14,057 nucleotides of DNA, taken from assembly GCA_910585625.1 (NCBI GenBank), contig CAJUFQ010000049.1, forward strand, positions 1 through 14,057, given 5' to 3'. The DNA comes from an uncultured Lachnospiraceae bacterium (GTDB lineage: Bacteria; Bacillota; Clostridia; Lachnospirales; Lachnospiraceae). A program made the position numbers and the translations under genes. Shown here one piece after another: positions 1 through 5,954 of the stretch (position 1 is the stretch's first letter; every line of letters starts with the position of its first letter). The notes below the pieces were generated by a model. The model searched no databases. It was not told the origin of the DNA and saw only the letters and a list, made by a program, of their open reading frames with translations.

Positions 1-373
1 AAAAAAGTTTCTTACGCAGCAAGCTGCGGGGAATTAAACCCTGAGAGATTAAATATTTTTCCGGATCGTGCTTACAACAGTCCATGATACCATTGTCATA
101 TTTGCTGTTATTCTTAACCCCATTGCAATGTCCGCAAGACCAGAACAGATTTTCCCAGTCAAATTTTCTCTCTGGATATTTTCCATTTTTGTGCGGGAGC
201 AAATGCTCCACGTTGGGATCTTGTAATTCTTTCATTTCACAGATATAGCATTTATTATTGAAATCTTTTTCCAGCTGTTGTATCACATCTTGCTTATCGT
301 ATCTGCCGCTCGCTTTTTTTGCTTCTTCTGCTAACGATTTTGGAGCTGGAAAGGAACGTTCTATCTTAACCAT
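1..373 (-). CDS. ptuB: PtuB-like HNH endonuclease of a Septu defence system (partial at the window edge)
   Basis: The reading frame starts at ATG 373-371 and stays open to base 1, giving 124 residues without a stop. Visible motifs are CYIC (Cys42 and Cys45), VEHLLPH (56EH57, His61), a tryptophan-rich stretch leading to SCGHCN (Cys80, Cys83, Asn84), and DCC plus DPE at about 98-105. This is the layout of the TIGR02646/PtuB family of HNH nucleases with zinc-binding cysteine pairs. In known Septu systems PtuB is the DNA-cleaving partner of the ATPase PtuA. Its start overlaps the ptuA stop by 8 bases, so the two are probably translationally coupled. Family members are usually longer. After about residue 108 the sequence no longer looks like the family to me and runs into a palindrome at 15-28, so a natural truncation or fusion to repeat DNA is possible. 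The family call is firm; intactness is uncertain. Confidence 0.85.
   Translation of the reverse strand, partial: MVKIERSFPAPKSLAEEAKKASGRYDKQDVIQQLEKDFNNKCYICEMKELQDPNVEHLLPHKNGKYPERKFDWENLFWSCGHCNGVKNNSKYDNGIMDCCKHDPEKYLISQGLIPRSLLRKKLF
15..28. repeat. Perfect palindrome with a 2-base centre inside the apparent ptuB 3' part
   Basis: CGCAGC and GCTGCG flank AA. It has the same build as the palindromes between ptuA and hemC (arms of 6-8 bases around AA or TT). This raises the possibility that an intergenic repeat has entered or ended ptuB. Confidence 0.6.
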
Positions 374-1475
374 CTATATCCTCCCGACTCATAAATTCCA
401 ATTTTAATCTTTGATATTCTGTTGTGATTCCTAGCGCCAAATAATCCGGTATTTCTTCCAAATAAATCTCTAACTCTGCAATTTTGTCCATTTCATCATC
501 AGACAACTCTTCTTTCTTGACAAGAGATTCATACTCTTTAAATTTTTCTTTCAAAAAATCAGAAAGGCAATCCGCCCTGAAATATCCCTCAACAACGCCC
601 TCGTATGGTATATTATTTAACCCATTTTCTACCAATACATGATTCTCCAAATCATAAATCACAACATTATCTATACTATTCAGTATAAAAGGAGAATGGG
701 AAGTAACAATAAACTGTATATTTGGGAAAAACTTCGTAAGCAACGGCATAATTTCTTTTTGTAATTCCAAATGCAGATGTGTTTCAATCTCATCAATCAG
801 CACAATCCCCGGAAGTTTATAGTCAAACGAACGCTGTGTCAGCTTTTCCATCCTCATGATAATATCTAACATAATATCCAGCACTGCTTCATATCCACTG
901 GACATCGTATAAAAATCAAAAGGTTCCCTTCCCTGTTGCAAAATACGGAATTCAAAGGTATCTTCATTAAAATCCAGTTTTACTGTCTCATCGGCAAATA
1001 TTTTCTTCAGAAGCTGTTCAAGTTTGTCAAACCATAAGTTTATCTGATCTGCTTTCTCAGACTTATGGCTGTTTCGCGCCAACGCTTCTGTCACTTTTAA
1101 ATCCAACAAATACTTTACAAACTCTTTCCTTGGGAAATCATACATACCATAATAATTTTCTAGCTGTACTTTTTCTACATGCTTCGGCTTTTCGGCCTCG
1201 AACGTCCTATTTGCCCTATAATAGGCAGCTATAAAGAAATGTTCTTTTCCCGCTTCTTGGCAGTTAAATTTTACTTTTAAGCCATTTCCTCCCCAGCCTG
1301 TTACCCGCAGGCTTTCCAAGAAACCTGCCAGCGCCTCTATAACGCTCGTCTTTCCGCTCCCGTTTTTACCCGTAAAAATCAAATGTTTTATTTCTTTTTC
1401 TGACAAGGGAATTAGAATATTCCGTAAATGCCTTACTTTCTGGATTTCCAGATTTGTTATATATACTTGCTCCAT
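366..1475 (-). CDS. ptuA: PtuA-like SMC/ABC-type ATPase of a Septu defence system
   Basis: This 369-residue protein has a Walker A motif GKNGSGKT at 36-43, a signature-like MSSGYEAV at 191-198, Walker B GIVLIDEIE at 223-231 followed by the THLHLELQ D-loop region, and a TSHSPF switch-histidine motif at 258-263. These mark the OLD/RecF/SMC-like AAA ATPases to which PtuA belongs. Only a short insert (about 60-190) lies between the lobes, with no long coiled coil and no TOPRIM nuclease domain, unlike OLD proteins. Known PtuA assembles into oligomers that bind and control the HNH nuclease PtuB in response to phage. The start has GGAGG at 1483-1487, 7 bases upstream, and the stop lies inside the start of ptuB. 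The gene is visibly more AT-rich than the hem operon next to it, which suggests transfer. No reverse transcriptase is present, so a retron Ec78-type context is not supported. Confidence 0.88.
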   Translation of the reverse strand: MEQVYITNLEIQKVRHLRNILIPLSEKEIKHLIFTGKNGSGKTSVIEALAGFLESLRVTGWGGNGLKVKFNCQEAGKEHFFIAAYYRANRTFEAEKPKHVEKVQLENYYGMYDFPRKEFVKYLLDLKVTEALARNSHKSEKADQINLWFDKLEQLLKKIFADETVKLDFNEDTFEFRILQQGREPFDFYTMSSGYEAVLDIMLDIIMRMEKLTQRSFDYKLPGIVLIDEIETHLHLELQKEIMPLLTKFFPNIQFIVTSHSPFILNSIDNVVIYDLENHVLVENGLNNIPYEGVVEGYFRADCLSDFLKEKFKEYESLVKKEELSDDEMDKIAELEIYLEEIPDYLALGITTEYQRLKLEFMSREDIDG

Positions 1476-1528
1476 GTTGAATCCTCCGCATAACCATTCG
1501 CCGATCCGCTTTCATAATTTGTGATTAG

Positions 1529-1579
1529 GAACAAAGTGGGCAAGCCCACTTCAACTCCCCTATCCCCTCAATCTTGAGG
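1529..1579. repeat. Two-hairpin repeat unit, copy 1
   Basis: The first 26 bases (1529-1554) are identical to 1716-1741. They include the perfect palindrome AAGTGGGCAAGCCCACTT at 1534-1551. A second small hairpin follows at 1566-1579 (CCTCAA, TC, TTGAGG). Both copies then run into a TTGCACA-like tail. Read on the minus strand, the first palindrome is followed by TTTGTTC, so it could act as a weak terminator. Confidence 0.8.
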
Positions 1580-1667
1580 AGGATTGCACAGTTTGCTGCG
1601 CCGAGCGCTGTCGCTTTAGCGACGTATTTCCTCTTGCGCGAGTGCGCATATTATTTTTTGTCTTACT

Positions 1668-1709
1668 AGGAAAGACATTTTCACGCTTTAGCGTGACAAG
1701 GTCTTTCCT
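1668..1709. repeat. Nested stem-loop (outer 9-bp and inner 7-bp arms)
   Basis: The outer arms AGGAAAGAC (1668-1676) and GTCTTTCCT (1701-1709) are perfect complements. They enclose a second perfect inverted repeat TCACGCT (1681-1687), TT, AGCGTGA (1690-1696). There is no T-tract directly after it on either strand. Its role is unknown; a REP-like or miniature element is possible. Confidence 0.75.
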
Positions 1710-1715
1710 ATAAGA

Positions 1716-1764
1716 GAACAAAGTGGGCAAGCCCACTTCAATCCCCTTCCCCCATTCATGGGGG
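1716..1764. repeat. Two-hairpin repeat unit, copy 2, and likely hemC terminator
   Basis: The palindrome AAGTGGGCAAGCCCACTT lies at 1721-1738. A second hairpin lies at 1749-1764 (CCCCCAT, TC, ATGGGGG). The second hairpin differs in sequence from that of copy 1 but keeps the same 2-base centre and position, so the fold is conserved more than the sequence. On the minus strand this unit lies just after the hemC stop and its distal palindrome is followed by TTTGTTCT, which fits a transcription stop for the hem operon. Confidence 0.75.
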
Positions 1765-1781
1765 CGGCTTGCACACTTCCA

Positions 1782-2711
1782 TCAGAGGACAAGGCGGGCA
1801 AGCTCCCGTCCCAAGGCCTCTGCCTTTTCCTTCTCCCCCACAACAGAAGCAACCTTGTACTCATCGCTTCCCTCTTTTGCATACAGTCCGGTGAGCTTGA
1901 GCATATCTGCCTCCGCTCCCTTCCCCGGCACGGCGGAACCATTCCCTGGCGCCATCTTCGCATAAGCGGCAATCGGCGAGCTGCAGCCGCCATTCAATGC
2001 CAGCACAAAGCTGCGCTCTGCCAGCATGAGGAATGCTGTGTCACTGTCGAAAAAACCATCCAGGTATCTGTAATCCTCTCCCTGCCTTCCCTGCACGGCA
2101 AGGACTCCCTGTCCCGCCGCCGGAAGGATTTCTTCTGCCGTGAAATAACGGCTGATCCTGCCTGCAAGCCCCAGTCTCTTCATTCCTGCGGCTGCCAGTA
2201 CAAGGCCGCTGTATTCACCGTTATCCAGTTTTGCAAGACGGGTCAGTACATTCCCCCGGACGCTCTTCACCTTCATCCCCGGAAACAGCTTCCGCAGCTG
2301 GATGATACGCCTCGGACTGGAAGTGCCAAGCGGCAGAGAGGCATCAAGCTCTGTCTTACCTTCCGGCAAAACCAGCACATCCCTGGCGTCCTCCCTTGGG
2401 GAAACGCCGACAACAGGCAGATCCTCTGCAATTTCCATGGGCATGTCCTTCAAGCTGTGGACAGCTATGTCGCAGCTTTTTGCCCGAAGCGAAAGTTCCA
2501 GCTCCTTGACAAACAGCCCCTTGCCGCCAACATTCTCCAACGTTCTGTCTAAAATCCTGTCCCCAGCCGTCTTCATAGTGACAAGCCTGGGATTTTTTCC
2601 GCTGCAGAAGCAGCGGATATACTCCGCAAGGATTTCTGCCTGCGCCACCGCCAGGCGGCTCTCCCTGGTTCCGATTCTTATTTCCTGCACAGCCGACGTC
2701 CCCTTTTCCAT
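1782..2711 (-). CDS. hemC: Hydroxymethylbilane synthase (porphobilinogen deaminase)
   Basis: The enzyme joins four porphobilinogen molecules into the linear tetrapyrrole hydroxymethylbilane in the cytoplasm. Family motifs appear in order: GTRESRLA at 14-21, HSLKDMP at 85-91 with the catalytic aspartate Asp89, GTSSPRR at 129-135, RGNVLTRL at 152-159, PAAGQG at 197-202, and GGCSSP at 241-246, whose Cys243 carries the dipyrromethane cofactor. At 309 residues it is full length. It starts one base after the stop of the precorrin-2 dehydrogenase gene. A GGGAG lies upstream at a rather long distance, so translational coupling is likely. It is the last gene of the operon here: the usual uroporphyrinogen-III synthase and later enzymes do not follow. 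Its last 27 bases plus stop resemble the neighbouring palindromic repeat (about 20 of 27 matches). Confidence 0.97.
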   Translation of the reverse strand: MEKGTSAVQEIRIGTRESRLAVAQAEILAEYIRCFCSGKNPRLVTMKTAGDRILDRTLENVGGKGLFVKELELSLRAKSCDIAVHSLKDMPMEIAEDLPVVGVSPREDARDVLVLPEGKTELDASLPLGTSSPRRIIQLRKLFPGMKVKSVRGNVLTRLAKLDNGEYSGLVLAAAGMKRLGLAGRISRYFTAEEILPAAGQGVLAVQGRQGEDYRYLDGFFDSDTAFLMLAERSFVLALNGGCSSPIAAYAKMAPGNGSAVPGKGAEADMLKLTGLYAKEGSDEYKVASVVGEKEKAEALGRELARLVL

Positions 2712-2712
2712 C

Positions 2713-3186
2713 TCATCTGTTTTCTCCCTGCCACCCGGAAATCTGCCTGCGTATCTTCTCCGTCACCTCTGCTGCTTTTGTATGGTCTTTCCCCCCGGAC
2801 GTCACGCCAATCGTGATATCGCCATCCTGTACAATGCCCGGAAAGTAAAAATCGCATTTTTCCTTATCTGATGCCACATTTACGGGGATGCCCTTGTGGC
2901 GGCATTCCCGGTAAATGGCAATATTGACCTGTTCGTCATCCGTCGCGGCAAAGACAAACGCTTCTTCTGCCAGCCTGCCGGGCTGGTAAAGATGGTAATC
3001 CAGCGTCAGCCGCTCCTGCCGCTGCGCCAATTCTTCCAGTTCCTTCCTCACGGACGGCGCAGTCACTGTCACGTATGCACCGAATTCCAAAAGGACTTTC
3101 GCCCTTCTCGCGGCAATCTCACCTCCGCCGAATATGCGGATGCGTTTCCCTTCCATATCCAAAAATACCGGAAAATAAGTGTTCAT
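2713..3186 (-). CDS. sirC: Precorrin-2 dehydrogenase / sirohydrochlorin ferrochelatase-type protein (CysG N-terminal family)
   Basis: This family oxidises precorrin-2 to sirohydrochlorin with NAD, and some members also insert iron. The 157-residue protein opens with YFPVFLDMEGKRI and a Rossmann NAD-binding loop FGGGEIAARRA at 19-29. It then has FAATDDEQVN around 79-88 and VNVASD at 102-107, whose Asp107 aligns with the catalytic aspartate, followed by CDFYFPGIV and TSGG at 129-132. A longer frame begins at 3216. I prefer ATG 3186-3184 because GGAGG at 3194-3198 sits 7 bases upstream and the protein then begins at the usual family start. The length fits the short SirC/YlnF forms without a methyltransferase domain; some of these lack ferrochelatase activity, which cannot be decided here. 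It lies between the NUDIX gene and hemC. Confidence 0.92.
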   Translation of the reverse strand: MNTYFPVFLDMEGKRIRIFGGGEIAARRAKVLLEFGAYVTVTAPSVRKELEELAQRQERLTLDYHLYQPGRLAEEAFVFAATDDEQVNIAIYRECRHKGIPVNVASDKEKCDFYFPGIVQDGDITIGVTSGGKDHTKAAEVTEKIRRQISGWQGENR

Positions 3187-3193
3187 CTGGTAA

Positions 3194-3198
3194 CCTCC
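3194..3198 (-). promoter_or_regulatory. Ribosome binding site deciding the sirC start
   Basis: GGAGG lies 7 bases before ATG 3186-3184. It makes this start preferable to the upstream in-frame ATG at 3216, which would add ten residues with no family resemblance. Confidence 0.8.
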
Positions 3199-3225
3199 GT
3201 ATGTATGGGCGCGCACAATTTTGCC

Positions 3226-3732
3226 CTATGCCTTGAGAAACGCATCTTTAATGCTGTCATAATGGAGAAAAATCCCCTCCTTGGCGAACTCCTCAATCTG
3301 GGATTTCTCCGCAATCATAAACCCTGCCGTTTCCGCCTCCTGCAGGCGGATGTCCTCTTCCGTGAAATCCAGCACAAACCGATACACATCCACAAAGTAA
3401 TTGTCCCCCTCGTCTGGATTTTCCCGCTGGTACGTGAACAGATAGCCATCCTCACAACCTGAAACGTCCAGCCCGGTTTCCTCCAGGACTTCCCTGTTGA
3501 CTGCCTCCCTGGACGCTTCGCCCGCCATGGCAGCCCCCCCGGACACTTCCCACCAGCCAGGCGCCCAGGCCTTCGTTTCCACGCGCTTGGTAATGAGGAA
3601 TTTCCCATCCGGGCGCATGAGGACGCCCAACACGGTCAGATGGTAGTCCCCTTCTTTCATATTCCAATCATTGCGCTTCATTGTCCTCCCGGTCTTCTGT
3701 TTGTTCCTGTCATAAATATCCCATAATTCCAT
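3226..3732 (-). CDS. NUDIX hydrolase inside the tetrapyrrole operon
   Basis: The 168-residue protein carries a perfect Nudix box (G, five residues, E, seven residues, REV, one, EE, one, GL) at residues 66-88: Gly66, Glu72, Arg80, Glu81, Glu84, Glu85, Gly87. The glutamates bind the divalent metal that hydrolyses a nucleoside-diphosphate-linked substrate. The N-terminus ELWDIYDRN and the KRVETKAWAPGWWEVSGG stretch resemble the isopentenyl-diphosphate isomerase-like NUDIX group common in Firmicutes, but the substrate cannot be read from sequence. The gene lies 17 bases after hemA and 39 before sirC, so it is co-transcribed with tetrapyrrole genes. A link to the pathway, such as removing a damaged nucleotide or cofactor, is inference only. 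A modest AAAGGA precedes the ATG by about 11 bases. Confidence 0.9.
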   Translation of the reverse strand: MELWDIYDRNKQKTGRTMKRNDWNMKEGDYHLTVLGVLMRPDGKFLITKRVETKAWAPGWWEVSGGAAMAGEASREAVNREVLEETGLDVSGCEDGYLFTYQRENPDEGDNYFVDVYRFVLDFTEEDIRLQEAETAGFMIAEKSQIEEFAKEGIFLHYDSIKDAFLKA

Positions 3733-3749
3733 ATATAACCAATTCCTTT

Positions 3750-5024
3750 CTATTTCCCCTGATTCTCTGACGTTTCTTCCTGTGCAATATATACCTGTTC
3801 CATAATCTCCACAGTCTTCTGCAGCACCTCATGTTCTGCCTGATCCCGCAACTCAAATAACAGCTTGTCCACGACTTTCCCGGCAGCCTGCTTCAGCTGC
3901 GCCTGCAGCCGTTCCTTCTCCTTTGGAGACAGCCCCAGTTCCCCTAGCGGCCCTTCCATCCTCCAGGCCAGTTCTCCGGCAGCCTCTGTCCCTATCCTTT
4001 GAATCCTCGGGACAAAATCCCGGCACTCCTGCCAGTCCATGAATTTCCTAATCTCCCCTGCCAGGATTTCTTCTGCCTGTCGGTACTGCCTGCGCATCCT
4101 GGGCGATTGTGCCTGGGCCGGAAGGCTGTCCATATCATAATACTCCACTTGATCCAAATTGGAAATAGATGTTTCCATATCTCGTGGCACTGCCAAATCC
4201 AAATAGACCTGTCTTCTCCCTCTGCTCCCGCTGCCTGCCAGACAATCCTGCAGCTGTTCCCTGGTAATCGTCACATTGGGGCTTGCTGTTGCAGAAACCA
4301 CCAAATCACATTGTGGGATATAGCGGTAACGCTCCCCATAATCAATCCTCTTAGCCCCCCGCGGGATCTGCACCACGCCGCTTTTATATTGGCGGACAGT
4401 GACCGTGACGTCTGCGCCCTCCTCCATCAGCGACTGCGCTGCCAGCTTGCCCATTTCTCCGTTGCCGATTACCAAGCATTTTTTTCCGTCCAGTTTGTTT
4501 CCTTGTGCTTTCAGGAAAGCCACCGCCTGGTGCGCGGCAGAAAAGTTGGCCTTATCCATGACCACGCTTGCCTTAACTTGCTTCCCCGCCGTAACTGCCA
4601 TGCGGAACAGCACCTCCATTACCCGGTCGGCGCATTCCTGCTGCCTGGAAAATGCCAAGGCGTCCTTCACCTGTGCCAGAACCTGATCCTCGCCTACAAT
4701 CTGCGATTTCAGCCCTGCGCTTAAGTAAAACAAGTGCTTTACGGCTTCCTCATCTTCGCGGACTGTCAGATACTCCTGATATGCTTCCACAGGCAATCCC
4801 TTAAAATCGCACAGCAATTCCGGCAAGGAAAGTGTTGCCCCCTCCTTTACGCTTGCCCACAGCTCCATGCGGTTACAAGTGGATATAAACACGCAGCCTT
4901 TTATCTCCTCCTGCCGCCTGAGACGCCCCATGGCCTCAGCCATGCCCTTTTTCGTAAATGAAAAGCATTGCCTGACGTCTATCCCGGCGTTGGTAAAATC
5001 AATTCCTGCCATTTTCAGATTCAT
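3750..5024 (-). CDS. hemA: Glutamyl-tRNA reductase
   Basis: This NADPH enzyme reduces the glutamate on Glu-tRNA(Glu) to glutamate-1-semialdehyde, the first committed step of C5 tetrapyrrole synthesis. The 424 residues match the family length. ISTCNRME at 47-54 holds the catalytic Cys50. GLKSQIVGEDQVLAQVKDA at about 104-122 is the conserved substrate-binding stretch. CLVIGNGEMGKLAA near 184-197 is the Rossmann NADPH loop, and a helical C-terminal dimerisation part follows. The start ATG has GAGG 8 bases upstream. It is the first gene of the hemA-NUDIX-sirC-hemC operon. Its leader contains a strong terminator-like hairpin and a displaced tRNA 3' fragment, so expression may depend on read-through. 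Gln, His and Arg around the core are as expected and nothing suggests inactivation. Confidence 0.96.
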   Translation of the reverse strand: MNLKMAGIDFTNAGIDVRQCFSFTKKGMAEAMGRLRRQEEIKGCVFISTCNRMELWASVKEGATLSLPELLCDFKGLPVEAYQEYLTVREDEEAVKHLFYLSAGLKSQIVGEDQVLAQVKDALAFSRQQECADRVMEVLFRMAVTAGKQVKASVVMDKANFSAAHQAVAFLKAQGNKLDGKKCLVIGNGEMGKLAAQSLMEEGADVTVTVRQYKSGVVQIPRGAKRIDYGERYRYIPQCDLVVSATASPNVTITREQLQDCLAGSGSRGRRQVYLDLAVPRDMETSISNLDQVEYYDMDSLPAQAQSPRMRRQYRQAEEILAGEIRKFMDWQECRDFVPRIQRIGTEAAGELAWRMEGPLGELGLSPKEKERLQAQLKQAAGKVVDKLLFELRDQAEHEVLQKTVEIMEQVYIAQEETSENQGK

Positions 5025-5053
5025 TACTGTTTCCTCACGTTAAAGCTTAAACA

Positions 5054-5090
5054 AAAGGCTTTTCGGAGCATCCTGCTTCGAAAAGCCTTT
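5054..5090 (-). terminator. Strong intrinsic terminator-type hairpin in the hemA leader
   Basis: The outer arms AAAGGCTTTTCG (5054-5065) and CGAAAAGCCTTT (5079-5090) pair perfectly. A further G-T wobble and AGCA/TGCT extend the stem to about 17 pairs around a 3-base loop. On the minus strand the hairpin is followed by TTTTGTTT. It ends only 29 bases before the hemA start, leaving no room for a promoter in between. It probably descends from the original terminator of the tRNA whose 3' fragment lies just upstream, and may now act as an attenuator for hemA. Confidence 0.85.
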
Positions 5091-5105
5091 CTCTTACTCT
5101 GCAAA

Positions 5106-5147
5106 AGCTGCTGACTGGAATCGAACCCATGACCTCCGCACTGCCAA
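5106..5147 (-). pseudogene. tRNA 3'-fragment: likely attachment-site scar (attR-like)
   Basis: Read on the minus strand, this has an anticodon loop TTGGCAG, the 3' half of the anticodon stem, the variable loop, a T-arm with one broken pair, and the acceptor CAGCAGC plus discriminator. It matches the tRNA-Thr 3' part (5991-6032) at 38 of 42 positions. Similarity ends abruptly in the anticodon loop and nothing tRNA-like precedes it. This is the fragment expected when an element integrates in the anticodon loop and brings its own 3' end. Confidence 0.85.
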
Positions 5148-5265
5148 AAATCTATAACGCTTTCTCCGTGTTATCACTGCTTTCCCTGTTTTTGTGTGAA
5201 ACGCTGAATTTCTGCGGAGTCCTTTCATAGCTCTTCGTGCTTTTTCATTGTTCGATGCAACTTTA

Positions 5266-5283
5266 CTAACAAGATTCTAACAA
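5266..5283. repeat. CTAACAA direct repeat with 11-base spacing (possible integrase arm sites)
   Basis: CTAACAA occurs at 5266-5272 and 5277-5283, one helical turn apart, about 120 bases inside the tRNA scar. Tyrosine integrases bind such short direct repeats next to the core site. It is short, so chance is possible. Confidence 0.4.
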
Positions 5284-5302
5284 AAGGCTCACAACAAGTC
5301 AA
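5274..5302 (-). promoter_or_regulatory. Candidate sigmaA promoter reading towards hemA
   Basis: TTGACT (5302-5297) and TAGAAT (5279-5274) are separated by exactly 17 bases on the minus strand. Transcription would begin near 5267 and give a leader of about 240 bases that includes the tRNA fragment and the hairpin before hemA. It is the best promoter I see for the operon. It lies within the integrated remnant and overlaps the CTAACAA repeats. Confidence 0.5.
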
Positions 5303-5311
5303 TCTGCCTTT

Positions 5312-5436
5312 TTAAAGCTCCGCTTTAATCTTCATAATGCCCTCTAACAGATTATTGATTCGCTTAACAGTTTTTCTATCTTCAAACTGCCAATATACAT
5401 ACTCAGCAAATCTCTCATCTGTAAATGTAAATCATT
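5312..5436 (-). pseudogene. yoeB: Frameshifted and truncated YoeB-type toxin remnant
   Basis: The expected start ATG (5436-5434) overlaps the yefM stop as ATGA, the usual yefM-yoeB junction. That frame meets TGA after six codons. In the frame of the antitoxin stop, however, the sequence reads FTFTDERFAEYVYWQ followed by a DRKTVKRINNLL stretch, which matches the YoeB N-terminal pattern (a YLYWQ-like motif, then DKKTLKRIN). The frame ends at TAA 5314-5312 after about 40 codons, roughly half a YoeB. The C-terminal catalytic residues are therefore missing. Loss of one or two bases near the second codon explains the frame change. The toxin should be inactive. Confidence 0.8.
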
Positions 5437-5752
5437 CATTTGCCTGCCCCTGCTGTTTCATCCAATTTAATACCTTTTGTGTGGGTTTCCAATCATCAGA
5501 TTCCATTGCCCGCAATTCTTCCATGCTAAAAGATATGGTTTCCCCTTCTTCTAACTGCTGAAAGCTCTTATCCAACATCGCCAGATATTCCGCATTTCTC
5601 TTTGCTTTTGCCATTTCGTTATACTCTTTTTCGGATACGATTACTACATTTTGGTTTTTCGGTCTTGACACAATAAGCGTTTCACCGCCTATCACTTTAT
5701 TGCACCATTCCTTAAAATTTTCACGAACATCCATGCTCTTTACCGCTAACAT
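5432..5752 (-). CDS. yefM: YefM/Phd-type antitoxin, now without a working toxin
   Basis: The 106-residue protein starts MLAVKSMDVRENFKEWCNKV and continues with ETLIVSRPKNQNVVIVSEKEYNEM. This is the Phd/YefM DNA-binding fold, followed by a helical acidic C-terminus that in the family wraps around the RelE-like toxin YoeB. It has GAGG 7 bases before the ATG and a consensus promoter upstream, so it is probably expressed. YefM normally represses its own operon. The toxin gene downstream is broken, leaving an orphan antitoxin within the decayed integrative element. It could still bind its operator or neutralise a YoeB encoded elsewhere. The region is AT-rich compared with the flanking purL and hem genes. 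Confidence 0.88.
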   Translation of the reverse strand: MLAVKSMDVRENFKEWCNKVIGGETLIVSRPKNQNVVIVSEKEYNEMAKAKRNAEYLAMLDKSFQQLEEGETISFSMEELRAMESDDWKPTQKVLNWMKQQGQANE

Positions 5753-5791
5753 AGCATCACCTCATCTTATCGTATGTTTTTCCGTACTTTT

Positions 5792-5820
5792 ATTATATTA
5801 GGTTATTATGCATATGTCAA
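5792..5820 (-). promoter_or_regulatory. Consensus promoter of yefM
   Basis: TTGACA (5820-5815) and TATAAT (5797-5792) with a 17-base spacer form a perfect sigmaA promoter on the minus strand, about 40 bases before the yefM start. An imperfect inverted pair (GTACGG and CATACG, around 5772-5787) lies between the -10 box and the start and may belong to the operator. Confidence 0.85.
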
Positions 5821-5828
5821 ATTATATT

Positions 5829-5954
5829 ATGCCGGGGATTACAAAAATAGAGAAGTACAACGAACTCTCCGCAAAAACCAACCGTTCAAGAAATGAATTG
5901 ACAGGCATGGCTATTTTCCTCATTGCTCGCAAAAATAAAGACCTTTCAAAGTGA
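5829..5954 (+). pseudogene. Ribbon-helix-helix-like fragment (41 codons)
   Basis: A plus-strand frame from ATG 5829 to TGA 5952-5954 encodes a short protein with IEKYNELSAKTNRSRNEL, like the two helices of Arc/CopG-type DNA-binding proteins, followed by a short tail. The N-terminal beta strand is not convincing. No ribosome binding site is visible, and the end runs into the tRNA-Thr terminator. It is best read as a remnant of a small regulator from the same element. A chance frame remains possible. Confidence 0.3.

Larger units (their letters stand above)
1476..1781. other. Intergenic block built of palindromic repeats between hemC and ptuA
   Basis: No gene is supported here. The stretch holds two copies of a two-hairpin repeat (1529-1579 and 1716-1764), a nested stem-loop (1668-1709), and small palindromes at 1610-1623 (GTCGCT, TT, AGCGAC) and 1635-1648 (TGCGC, 4 bases, GCGCA). 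I see no convincing sigmaA promoter for ptuA between the last repeat and its start codon. Open frames crossing the block are not credible genes. Confidence 0.75.

Noticed and set aside
1..1781. Retron Ec78-type system
   Set aside because: PtuA and PtuB alone can belong to a retron, but no reverse transcriptase frame or msr/msd-like RNA is present between hemC and ptuA, so only Septu is supported.
5024..5150. T-box riboswitch upstream of hemA
   Set aside because: The tRNA-like sequence is the tRNA 3' half itself. No stem I or T-box consensus is visible, and hemA would not be expected to read threonyl or alanyl tRNA.
5094..5228. A 44-codon minus-strand frame reading through the tRNA fragment
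   Set aside because: It is basic and lacks any motif or convincing ribosome binding site, and half of it lies in tRNA-derived sequence. It is probably a chance frame at the att junction.
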